Positions 8,952-16,803 of a stretch of DNA of 64,000 nt are shown here, piece by piece. Position numbers and translations under genes: made by a program. Location of the stretch: positions 6,717,738-6,781,737 of the forward strand of contig NZ_LR593886.1 in the NCBI RefSeq assembly GCF_901538265.1, read 5' to 3'. Position 1 is the stretch's first letter. Each line of letters opens with the position of its first letter. This DNA comes from Gemmata massiliana. Lineage in GTDB: Bacteria > Planctomycetota > Planctomycetia > Gemmatales > Gemmataceae. The notes below the pieces were generated by a model that was not told the origin of the DNA, made no database searches, and saw only the letters and a list, made by a program, of their open reading frames with translations.

Positions 8952-10067
8952 TTACCCGAGTGGGATGTACCGGAGCGATCTCGCTTCTTGGATGGTCAGA
9001 TCCAGTCTGCGGTGGGCAGCGAGGGCGATATTCGCCATTTCCCGTGCCGTTACATAGTGGAACCGGAAAAGGGGATCCCGGTTCGCACGCTCCGAGAGCA
9101 TCTCGTGGAACCGAACCATTGGCTCACCGAGGAGCACGTCTTGGTTGGGTTCATTTACTCCGTGCGTGTGCAATTTGACGAAGTACCAATTAGGCTTCGT
9201 CGGAATTTTGACACACGATCGGAGCCAGAGTTCCAAGCGATTTTTATCCGGCGGTTGACTTTTCTGCAAGCACGAGTTTTCGATTTTTGGGAGAAACCCC
9301 CATTTCTTTCGCGTCCAGTCTAAAGTCAACGGCCCTTGAATCATTAGAAGGCTATTGGGGGGCTGCGATGCAGTACCCAAATCGATGCCGGTGTCGTGTG
9401 ATTTTGGTCGGTTCGGATCGTCCACAGCCCAGTAAATACTGTTGATTTTTCGCGTTTGAGTTTCGCTCGGCGCAGAAGGCAGGGTGAAGTCCGCGTAGCA
9501 CCCCGTCTCGCGCAGCACGTCCAGTTCGTTGTTGACCCCGCACCAGCGCCCGTCGTGGCGGCAGTTATCAAGGCACCAGTTCCCGTGAATAAAGGCGTAA
9601 ACGATTTCGCCCGTTTCTTTGTCTCTTGAAAGCAACCCGTGTCGCTCCGCCAGGGTCTTCTTGAAATTCAGAAGAGTGCGGCGGAGATTTTCTGCGGTAT
9701 CGTTATCGTGGTGAAGGTGAACCTCCACCTCGCCGTATCGCTGACCACTTTTGTGCCGGCACAGTTCCGCCACCATATCGACTAGTTCCGGCTCGTACTC
9801 GTCTTCCGGATAGAAAAACGAATACTGTGGTGGCATTCCGTCCGCATCACGAAACCGGTCGAAGAGTCGAGGGTATTCCTCGACCCACTGACGCACTCGT
9901 GCCCGTGCTTTTTCCGGCGGCGCATTACCTCGTTTAGGTTCGTAGTGGTCGCAAATCGCCAAGAGCAAGTGGACCGGTTGTCCGTGGGGCGGAGCCTGAC
10001 GCTTCGACCCCGAGAGCAGGTACGGAATGAGCCAGCGGCTCAATCCTCGACTACTCGAACCCAACAT
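8952..10067 (-). CDS. Polysaccharide-deacetylase-like protein of the EPS cluster
   Basis: A 371-residue, mostly soluble protein. Near the N-terminus it has a beta-strand followed by acid/His residues (VHLLLAICDHYEPKRG), then a conserved-looking histidine cluster VEVHLHHDND around residue 120 and FIHGNWCLDN around 160. Such Asp/His clusters on beta-strands resemble the NodB/CE4 metal site of polysaccharide deacetylases, but no canonical TFDD motif is visible, so the enzyme class is an inference. It sits at the downstream end of a run of polysaccharide genes, 63 bases after the GT2 gene, with the PEP-CTERM gene next. It could trim acetyl groups from the exopolysaccharide. It could also be an uncharacterised hydrolase of such clusters. 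Confidence 0.5.
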   Translation of the reverse strand: MLGSSSRGLSRWLIPYLLSGSKRQAPPHGQPVHLLLAICDHYEPKRGNAPPEKARARVRQWVEEYPRLFDRFRDADGMPPQYSFFYPEDEYEPELVDMVAELCRHKSGQRYGEVEVHLHHDNDTAENLRRTLLNFKKTLAERHGLLSRDKETGEIVYAFIHGNWCLDNCRHDGRWCGVNNELDVLRETGCYADFTLPSAPSETQTRKINSIYWAVDDPNRPKSHDTGIDLGTASQPPNSLLMIQGPLTLDWTRKKWGFLPKIENSCLQKSQPPDKNRLELWLRSCVKIPTKPNWYFVKLHTHGVNEPNQDVLLGEPMVRFHEMLSERANRDPLFRFHYVTAREMANIALAAHRRLDLTIQEARSLRYIPLG

Positions 10068-10130
10068 CCGGCGTGCTCCCGTTTGCTGTTTCCAACACCC
10101 GACTCACACAATACTCGTTTGTGGAAGATT

Positions 10131-11390
10131 TTATTGCCCGGAACCGACGGGCTGAGCTTCAGGAAGGCTCACGCCCTCATTCGTTCGGTCCGTTCGCTTC
10201 CACGTGCCGCCCTGACGCCCGAGGCACCAGCGGAAGAACCCGAGGAACAGGGCCGCGTTCATTGAAACGAACATCGTTGGGAGCCGAAAAAACCGGAGGA
10301 ACCGTGGCTGAGCGGGGAGCCAGTTGCCGGCGGCCGCGAGGGCGTAGAATGCGGCTTGGGCTCCCATCGTCGACGCGTACAGTGGGTCGCTGAGGAGCAG
10401 GGCGTTTGCGCCCAACATTCCCAAAAGGAAGAACGGGCACACCCAGCGCAGCACTTTGTGGCTCAAGAACGTGAACGACACCCAGCCATGCACCGGCGAG
10501 AGCAAGGGCCACAACATCCCGATGCTCTGGAATCCGCCGGCGCCGATTCGCACCCGTCGACGGAATTCCGCCCGCATCGTCGGCGCCGTTTCTTCGTAGG
10601 CAACGGCGTCTGGGTCATACACGATCCGGCACCCCGACTGTAACTTTGCATCGAGTGGGATCACAAAATCGTCGATAATCGTGCCGGACGCGATACCCGG
10701 GAAGAGCGCCTTGCGGATGGCGTAGATCGCGCCGTTGGAGCCCAACAGTGCCCCTAAGCGGCTCTCGCACTTTTTGAGGAACGTTTCGTACTTCCAATAC
10801 AAACCGTCGACATTTTTGCCGGTCTTCGCGTCGGTCAGGACGAGACGCCCGCACACGACCCCGATGTCCGGGTCCAAGAACCACGCCGCCAACCGCTGGG
10901 CCACGTCCGGTTCCATGTGCGTGTTTGCGTCCGAGAGGATAACAATCTCCCCGTTCAGGCGCGGAACCGATTTGTCGAGAACCGACGCCTTGCCCTGGTT
11001 CAGCGAGTACGCCAAGAGGCGCACGCCGCGGTCTGCGAACTTCCGGACGATGTCGTTTGTTGCGTCGGTGCTGCCGTCCGACGCGATTACGATTTCGAGT
11101 TTCCCGGCTGGGTAATCCAGCGCGAGCGCATTCTTGATCCGAGCTTCGATGTCCGCTTCTTCGTTGTGAGCGGCGATGAGGAGCGAGAGCGTGGGAACCG
11201 ATTCATCCAAATTTGCGATTGGGGCCGCGGAGGACGCGGCTTGTGACTGAAGCTTAACCGCAACGTATCGGGGGGTCCGACGACCAAATAAATAAGCGAA
11301 TGCAAGGATCAATAGCGGATAAATGATGTAAGTGAACGACACCAGAAATAAGCATGTCCAGAACGCGATGGAGAGGGCGTTAGAGAGCAT
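10131..11390 (-). CDS. Membrane glycosyltransferase, family 2 (cellulose-synthase-like)
   Basis: A 419-residue processive-type GT2. One N-terminal membrane helix (about 8-34) precedes a GT-A domain: the nucleotide-binding strand TLSLLIAAHNEE near residue 70, ASDGSTDATND, and the metal-binding SDANTHMEPD around 155-165. The acceptor-side GSNGAIYAIRK and an IIDDF segment follow, then an R/V-rich motif (EFRRRVRIGAGG) and three to four C-terminal helices. This architecture transfers sugars from a nucleotide donor to a growing polymer or lipid acceptor at the inner membrane. Its neighbours (acyltransferase, UDP-sugar dehydrogenase, GT4) point to exopolysaccharide synthesis. The substrate cannot be read from the sequence. 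Confidence 0.88.
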   Translation of the reverse strand: MLSNALSIAFWTCLFLVSFTYIIYPLLILAFAYLFGRRTPRYVAVKLQSQAASSAAPIANLDESVPTLSLLIAAHNEEADIEARIKNALALDYPAGKLEIVIASDGSTDATNDIVRKFADRGVRLLAYSLNQGKASVLDKSVPRLNGEIVILSDANTHMEPDVAQRLAAWFLDPDIGVVCGRLVLTDAKTGKNVDGLYWKYETFLKKCESRLGALLGSNGAIYAIRKALFPGIASGTIIDDFVIPLDAKLQSGCRIVYDPDAVAYEETAPTMRAEFRRRVRIGAGGFQSIGMLWPLLSPVHGWVSFTFLSHKVLRWVCPFFLLGMLGANALLLSDPLYASTMGAQAAFYALAAAGNWLPAQPRFLRFFRLPTMFVSMNAALFLGFFRWCLGRQGGTWKRTDRTNEGVSLPEAQPVGSGQ

Positions 11391-11533
11391 GGGTTAATCT
11401 CGCTGGGGGCGGTCAGCGTCGGGCGTGAAAAAATGTGTAAGGGATCGGTAGGTATGTTCAGGTTGTGATGGTAATGGCGGCGGTAGTATCTGTCAAAGGG
11501 CAATACGCCAAAAAACACCATTTCCTCGGCAAT

Positions 11534-12079
11534 CTATTGTCGCAGCTCAATCGCGTTTGGTTCCACAATCCGAACTACTTTTGCAGGAATTCCGACTGCG
11601 GTCGCCCCGGCGGGGATGTCGGTCAGAACGACGGCGTTGGCGCCGATCTTGACCCCGTCCCCGAGCCGAACCGCGCCAACGATTTTGGCCCCCGCACCCA
11701 CAAACACGTTGTCACCGAGCACCGGGCTTTGGCGCTTTTCAGCTCCAATCGTTACCTGATGCTCAATCTTGACTCCTGTGCCCCCGCGCACATTTCCGTT
11801 AATTACGACCCCGAGGGAGTGGATCAGGACAAATTCGGCCCCAAATTCGGCTCCGCGCCCGATGATGCACCCGCAGCACATCGTATTCATCCGATTGAAG
11901 AACATTTCGAGCGGGGCGAGCTGCCAGCGCCGCGCCCACTGCATCAGGCGGTACCAGATCATTGCGGGCGTACCGTCCGTGAGCAGAACCTTAATAATCC
12001 CCTTCCATCCGCGGGTTTCATAACACCACTCGGCTTTCGCGCGAAGGTCGGAGAGGATGAGTTGGACCGTTCGGATCAT
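11534..12079 (-). CDS. Serine-acetyltransferase-like hexapeptide acyltransferase
   Basis: A 181-residue left-handed beta-helix transferase of the CysE/LbH-SAT type. Hexapeptide-repeat sequence runs from about residue 70 to 165 (IGRGAEFGAEFVLIHS, GVVINGNVRGGTG, LGDNVFVGAGAKIVG, IGANAVVLTDIPAGATAVG) and closes with the usual GIPAKVVR. The N-terminal helical part is shorter than in true CysE, and such short versions usually O-acetylate sugars or polysaccharide intermediates using acetyl-CoA. Its position inside the polysaccharide cluster supports sugar acetylation rather than cysteine synthesis. The gene starts about 150 bases after the dehydrogenase stop, with a hairpin between. Confidence 0.8.
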   Translation of the reverse strand: MIRTVQLILSDLRAKAEWCYETRGWKGIIKVLLTDGTPAMIWYRLMQWARRWQLAPLEMFFNRMNTMCCGCIIGRGAEFGAEFVLIHSLGVVINGNVRGGTGVKIEHQVTIGAEKRQSPVLGDNVFVGAGAKIVGAVRLGDGVKIGANAVVLTDIPAGATAVGIPAKVVRIVEPNAIELRQ

Positions 12080-12176
12080 GGGTGTGGTGCCATTTCAAAA
12101 CGCCACGAGGTGATCTTATTCGAGAAGTACCAGCGCAAAGGCGCGGCGGGCACTTCGTTAGACCCGACCACAGCGG

Positions 12177-12200
12177 GGCTCGCAACGCCAGTTGCGAGCC
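12177..12200 (-). terminator. Hairpin between the dehydrogenase and acyltransferase genes
   Basis: A perfect 10-bp stem (12177-12186 with 12191-12200) closes a GCCA loop 29 bases past the dehydrogenase stop. No T-tract follows. It may reduce read-through or protect the upstream message. Confidence 0.4.
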
Positions 12201-12228
12201 GTTAACTCGTGCAGCATTTGATACCGTG

Positions 12229-13560
12229 TTACGCCTTAACGACCTTCTCGCGACCCGCGGCGACTTTTTTCGTCGCGTTGCGAGTGTCAACCACGAGCGG
12301 GCTGTGCTCCACGATCCACGAGTAATCGTAAGCCGTGTGGTCGGTGGCGATCAAAACGCAATCGAAGCTCGCGAGCGATTCGGGAGTGAGAGCGACGCTT
12401 TCCATCGCCTTCAAGTGTGGCCAGTGGCGCATCTTCGGTAGGGTCGGAATGTGCGGATCGTTGTAGTCGACCTTCGCGCCCTTCTTGAGCAACAGGTCGA
12501 GCAACTCGAAGCCCGGCGACTCGCGCGGGTCGTCGATGTCCTTTTTGTATGCCATTCCGAGCAGCAGCACCTTGCTTCCCTTAACCGGCTTGCCTGCGTC
12601 GTTAAGTGCGTCGGCCACCTTCGAGACGACGTAAGCCGGCATCGCCGTGTTCACTTCGCCCGCGAGTTCGATGAAACGGGTGTTGAGCCCGTACTTGCGC
12701 GCGATCCAGGTGAGGTAAAACGGGTCGATCGGGATACAGTGCCCGCCTAACCCCGGCCCGGGGTAAAACGCCTGGAAACCGAACGGCTTGGTTTTGGCCG
12801 CGTCGATCACTTCCCACACGTCGATACTCATGCGGTCGTAGAGCACCTTCAGTTCGTTTACCAGCGCGATGTTGATCGCCCGGTACGTGTTTTCCAGGAT
12901 CTTGCAAGCTTCCGCGACTTCGGGCGCGGACACTTCGACGACGTTCACAATCACTTGGCGGTACATGGATGCCGCGAGTTCGAGGCTCGTCGGATCCAAC
13001 CCGCCAACGACCTTCGGAATGGTGGTCGTCGAGAAGTGAGCGTTACCCGGGTCTTCCCGCTCCGGGCTAAACGCGAGGAAGAAGTCCTCCCCGGCTTTGA
13101 GCCCGGCTTCGTTTAAGATCGGCAGAACGACGTCGCGTGTGGTGCGCGGGTAAGTCGTGCTCTCCAACACGACGAGTTGCCCCTTGCGCAGCGTCGCCGC
13201 GATCGCCTTCACGGAGTTGACGATGTAGGTCAGGTCTGGCTCGCGCGCGTCGGTGAGCGGAGTCGGCACGCAGATGATGATCGCGTCCGCCTCCTTGAGA
13301 CGCGAGAAGTCAGTCGTGGCAGCGAATTTGTTCTGCCGCATCTGTTTAATTGCTTCGGCGTCGATGTGCCCGATGTAACTCTCGCCACGAGAGAGTTTTT
13401 CGACCTTCACAGGATCGACATCGAACCCGAGGACCGGGAACCCCTTGGTCGCGAATCCGCGGGCGAGCGGAAGCCCGACGTATCCAAGGCCAATGATCCC
13501 GATGACCGCTTGGCGGTCACGGATGCGGGCCGCAAAGGTTTGCGACACTGAAGCACTCAT
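12229..13560 (-). CDS. UDP-sugar (UDP-GlcNAc/ManNAc-type) 6-dehydrogenase
   Basis: A 443-residue UDP-glucose/GDP-mannose dehydrogenase-family enzyme. It makes a four-electron NAD+-dependent oxidation of C6, giving a UDP-uronic acid for the exopolysaccharide. The N-terminal Rossmann motif GLGYVGLPLARGF lies at about 24-36. The central domain has ENTYRAINIALVNEL, and the catalytic cysteine is Cys275 in GPGLGGHCIPIDPFYL. The C-terminal UDP-binding domain includes KVLLLGMAYKKDIDD and ESPGFELLDLL. The GGHCIPIDPFYL version and the KTKPFGFQAFYPGPG lead-in are typical of the WbpA/WecC N-acetylhexosamine dehydrogenases rather than UDP-glucose dehydrogenase. The exact sugar is inferred. Confidence 0.9.
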   Translation of the reverse strand: MSASVSQTFAARIRDRQAVIGIIGLGYVGLPLARGFATKGFPVLGFDVDPVKVEKLSRGESYIGHIDAEAIKQMRQNKFAATTDFSRLKEADAIIICVPTPLTDAREPDLTYIVNSVKAIAATLRKGQLVVLESTTYPRTTRDVVLPILNEAGLKAGEDFFLAFSPEREDPGNAHFSTTTIPKVVGGLDPTSLELAASMYRQVIVNVVEVSAPEVAEACKILENTYRAINIALVNELKVLYDRMSIDVWEVIDAAKTKPFGFQAFYPGPGLGGHCIPIDPFYLTWIARKYGLNTRFIELAGEVNTAMPAYVVSKVADALNDAGKPVKGSKVLLLGMAYKKDIDDPRESPGFELLDLLLKKGAKVDYNDPHIPTLPKMRHWPHLKAMESVALTPESLASFDCVLIATDHTAYDYSWIVEHSPLVVDTRNATKKVAAGREKVVKA

Positions 13561-13641
13561 GCTGTTCGTCCTCAGACAAAGGCTCGGGTTGATCAGTGGT
13601 GTCGGAACTACACGCGCCGGGATTTACAACGGCGGGGCGCG

Positions 13642-15018
13642 TTATCGGTTCATGAGAAGCCCGTTCATGAAATCGGCGAGCTGTCCGGCTTCGTTGGCGC
13701 GAGTGAACGGGGAGGAATCCCAGCTTCCGGTACTCTCTGTGATCGAGCTGAAGGCGCTGGCCCGGTGGTCCCGGATCGCTCCGGACAGCCACGCGGCGAT
13801 TCCTTCAATGTCGCCGGGCGCAAACTGCCCGCCGGGGTACCCGCGTAGTAGATCTCGGGCTTCGCCGGCGGGGGCGACGGTAAGAATCGGGCGCCGTGTC
13901 GCCATGTACTCGAACAGTTTCGCGGGAACCACGCGCCCGGCGCCGGGTAGTTCACTGAGGAGCAGGCACAGGGCTTCGCTCCCGCGCATGAGTTCCACGG
14001 CGGCAGAGTGGTCCAAGTACGGGTGCTCAACGAGACGGCACGGGAGCCCGCGGAGGCCGGCCAGCAATTCGGACTGCGGACCGGTACGGCGCCCGGCGAA
14101 CACGAGTTCGAGTCCGCCCACCAGATCCGGCGCGGTTGCCGCGACACGTTTTACAGCTTCAATGAGCGGGCCAACTGAGGTCAGGTTCCACAACGTTCCG
14201 GTGTACGTCAATCGGAATAGTTCCCTTTCGGCTCGCGCGGGGGGTACGTCGAAGTCATCAGGGTCGAACCCGTTGTACACCCAGGTGGTTCGCGCGCGCC
14301 CTCCGGCTCGGCGGCTCAGGGTCGCGAGAGATTCCGCGCTACATCGCGTGGTCGCAATCAGCCCTTGAGCCGCGCGAAGAACCTTTCGCTGCATCCGATC
14401 CTGAACAAAGCGCGAGACCGGGTCGAGGCGCTTATTCTCCCAATACTCGTTACTAATGGTCCACTCGTCTCGGTAGTCGAGAACGAGCGGCACCTTCGCC
14501 TCGCGCCTCAGAGCAGCCCCGAGGAGGAACGTCGAGAACGGCGGGCCGCTCGCGAATATCGCGTCGTGCCGCACGCGGCGGAGCAACCGCTTGCCGTCGG
14601 CCACAGCCCCGGGCAGCCAGAGGATCTGTGGGTCGGGTTGGAGCACGAGTGTGGCGAGCCGACGTGCGGTGCCGATGAGGAACGTTTTGACCCCGCCCCG
14701 GGCGCGCGTTTCCCCCTGCTGCCCAGCGGAAACGGACGCTTTCAGCGCGTATCCCGGTTCCCACGATCGCGCCCGGGTGATAATGGTGTCGGGCGGGATA
14801 TCTTTCGCCAAACTGTCGTCGAAAAGGGGGACGGACGGGTTCGCAACAGTGAGAACTGAAACGTCCCAGCCGTGCCGGGGTAAGTATTTGACGAACTTTG
14901 TAACGCGCTGAACGCCGGCCCCGCCCACCGGCGGGAACGGGTATGTTACTAACAGCACGCGATTGCGCGTGCGCTGGTCAGTGGCTGTGGAGGTCAAGGG
15001 AGGGGCCACAGCCGTCAT
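13642..15018 (-). CDS. Glycosyltransferase family 4
   Basis: A 458-residue GT-B retaining glycosyltransferase. The start at ATG 15018 is chosen over an in-frame GTG 15 codons upstream. The N-terminal acceptor domain opens with VLLVTYPFPPVGGAGVQR, the usual glycine-rich loop of GT4 enzymes. The C-terminal donor domain has LTYTGTLWN, LVFAGRRTGP, and a nucleotide-sugar site with LPGAGRVVPAKLFEYMATRRP, including the E of the EX7E-type motif. It probably adds one sugar at the cytoplasmic face during exopolysaccharide repeat-unit assembly. It is the first gene of the minus-strand polysaccharide run, 81 bases before the dehydrogenase. Donor and acceptor are unknown. Confidence 0.85.
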   Translation of the reverse strand: MTAVAPPLTSTATDQRTRNRVLLVTYPFPPVGGAGVQRVTKFVKYLPRHGWDVSVLTVANPSVPLFDDSLAKDIPPDTIITRARSWEPGYALKASVSAGQQGETRARGGVKTFLIGTARRLATLVLQPDPQILWLPGAVADGKRLLRRVRHDAIFASGPPFSTFLLGAALRREAKVPLVLDYRDEWTISNEYWENKRLDPVSRFVQDRMQRKVLRAAQGLIATTRCSAESLATLSRRAGGRARTTWVYNGFDPDDFDVPPARAERELFRLTYTGTLWNLTSVGPLIEAVKRVAATAPDLVGGLELVFAGRRTGPQSELLAGLRGLPCRLVEHPYLDHSAAVELMRGSEALCLLLSELPGAGRVVPAKLFEYMATRRPILTVAPAGEARDLLRGYPGGQFAPGDIEGIAAWLSGAIRDHRASAFSSITESTGSWDSSPFTRANEAGQLADFMNGLLMNR

Positions 15019-15792
15019 TTCGTCCGCGCCTTTGCAGTGGGGGAATGAAGCGTTTGGTTGCACGTGACGGTGATCAGTTTAGGCAGGATCTCAACGATTT
15101 TGGTCCGAAAACGGGTTAAACCGAAACACCTTGAACCTTGCGTCATACAAACGCGATGTGACAAACTCATTACCACACCTGACGATTTGACGATGCCACA
15201 TAATCAGGTGGGACGTCACAATTGCATACTCCGTGTCCCGGTGTAAGCGGGTAAACTAGATGTCAAAGGATGATATACGTTCCGAACAGGATTTCGATCA
15301 GTCATTTGTGGGTGTTCTGGGCCGCGTGGCACCGGCTTCAGTATTACCATTACTCTGTTGAACCTTCCTAACCAGCAAGTAGATCAGCTTGTAAGTCAGA
15401 ACGCGGAGGTAGCATTCTCGTGTGCGGCTCTCGTCGGTGCGCCGTCTCGGCACTGCCGAAATGAGGTCAGTACGGTGAAGCGGCTCGTGGCCCGCGCTGA
15501 AAGTCCCCCCATCGCTGGCCGCAGCCCGTAGCGCCTTGCGATGGCAACGTTCGACGCAGCACTGGGCAGTGACCTGGAAAATAAAACACTAGGAGGTCTG
15601 ATGACCAAACAATTAGAAACCCAAGTCATGTGATCGCCGCCCCGCTCACGACGAAGGGGCCCCTGCTGGCCGGCGCAAATGCGGCGCGAACCAAACCGCA
15701 TTTCGCTACGTTCGCTACGATTGAATCAGTGCCAGCGTCGTGCCTGGGTTCGGTGAAACCGGATAGGAACGAGGCCGAACCGAGGCACTGAG
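15019..15792. other. 774-base intergenic region, partly structured, with mini-ORFs
   Basis: This separates the divergent GT4 and RluA genes. The GT4-proximal part is AT-richer than the surroundings and should hold its promoter. ATG 15260-15361 gives a 33-residue plus-strand ORF (MSKDDIRSEQDF...) without recognisable relatives. From about 15410 a GC-rich, repeat-poor stretch contains GTGCGGCTCTC. It ends at a perfect AGGAGG (15591-15596) and an ATG at 15601 encoding only ten residues, MTKQLETQVM, then stop. That layout (structured leader, strong ribosome site, aborted start) looks like the 5' end of a lost mobile gene such as a group II intron, but the call is a guess. No tRNA was seen. Confidence 0.3.
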
Positions 15793-16653
15793 ATGCAGCA
15801 CCTCCCGTCGCCCGCGTCCGAAGTCCCGCTCCTGGAATGGTTGCTCCACGCACTCGCACCGATGAATCGCACGCGCGTCAAACAGGTACTGCGTTCCGGG
15901 CGCGTCGCGGTTAATGGCACTTTAATCACCCAACACGACCACCCGGTGCGCCCGGGTGACCAGATAACCATCGCCCGCGACGCGCCCACTCCGGCCACGG
16001 ACTTGGCCGGGATCACCATCGTTCACGAGGACGCACACCTCATCGTGATCGACAAGCCCTCCGGTCTGCTCACGGTGGCCACCGAATCGGAGAAGACTGA
16101 CACCGCGTTTGTGCGGCTGAGTGCGCACCTCGCCGCGCGGAACGCCGGGCGCCCGTTCGTCGTTCACCGGCTCGACCGCGACACGTCCGGGCTGCTCCTC
16201 TTCGCCCGTAGCGCCGAGGTTCGTGACCAACTTCAGGCGGACTGGGAGGACGTGACCAAGACCTACCTCGCGGTGGTAGAGGGCGCACCGACACCGGCGC
16301 GGGGTACGATCGAGAACTTTCTGACCGAGGGGCGAGATTTGCGTGTGCGCGCGGGCCGCACTCCGGGTAAGGACGCGAAGCGCGCGGTGACGCGGTACCA
16401 GATGCGCGAGGCGCGCGGGCGGTACGTGCTCGTGGAGGTAGAACTGGAAACCGGGCGCAAGCACCAGATCCGGGTTCACATGGCCGGGGTGGGGTGCCCG
16501 GTCGCGGGCGACAAGATGTACGGCGCGACCACCGATCCCGCACGCCGGCTGTGCCTGCATGCTTGGCGCCTCGCGTTCGACCACCCGTTCAGCGGCACGC
16601 GAGTGGAAGCGGAATCACCCTTCCCTGCCGCGCTTGCCCGGGTCGTGGGGTAA
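15793..16653 (+). CDS. RluA-family 23S/tRNA pseudouridine synthase
   Basis: A 286-residue RNA-modifying enzyme converting specific uridines to pseudouridine. An N-terminal S4 RNA-binding domain (about 12-60: VKQVLRSGRVAVNGTL...VRPGDQITI) precedes the catalytic domain. That domain has the signature HRLDRDTSGLLLFA with catalytic Asp128, the GRKHQIRVHM motif near 220, and the closing LCLHAWRLAFDHP motif. Length and layout match RluA/RluC/RluD-type synthases. Which uridine is modified cannot be told from sequence. It stands alone on the plus strand and converges with the redoxin/cytochrome gene across a strong bidirectional hairpin. Confidence 0.93.
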   Translation: MQHLPSPASEVPLLEWLLHALAPMNRTRVKQVLRSGRVAVNGTLITQHDHPVRPGDQITIARDAPTPATDLAGITIVHEDAHLIVIDKPSGLLTVATESEKTDTAFVRLSAHLAARNAGRPFVVHRLDRDTSGLLLFARSAEVRDQLQADWEDVTKTYLAVVEGAPTPARGTIENFLTEGRDLRVRAGRTPGKDAKRAVTRYQMREARGRYVLVEVELETGRKHQIRVHMAGVGCPVAGDKMYGATTDPARRLCLHAWRLAFDHPFSGTRVEAESPFPAALARVVG

Positions 16654-16707
16654 GAAGACGTGTTCGAAGTGCGGCAGAACTCTGGTGTGAGAATTGGAGA
16701 AATGAGC

Positions 16708-16751
16708 GATCGGTGCAGGGACTGGGAACAAGCCCGGTCCCTGCGCCGATC
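16708..16751. terminator. 19-bp bidirectional hairpin between convergent genes
   Basis: The arms 16708-16726 and 16733-16751 pair over 19 bases with only two G-T wobbles and a 6-nt loop. The element sits midway between the stops of the RluA gene (plus) and the redoxin/cytochrome gene (minus), so it can serve both. There is no clear T-tract on either side. Confidence 0.65.
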
Positions 16752-16803
16752 AGATCCTAATGTGCAGAATCACTGCCGTAACTTCTGCGACACGTAGCAA
16801 AAA

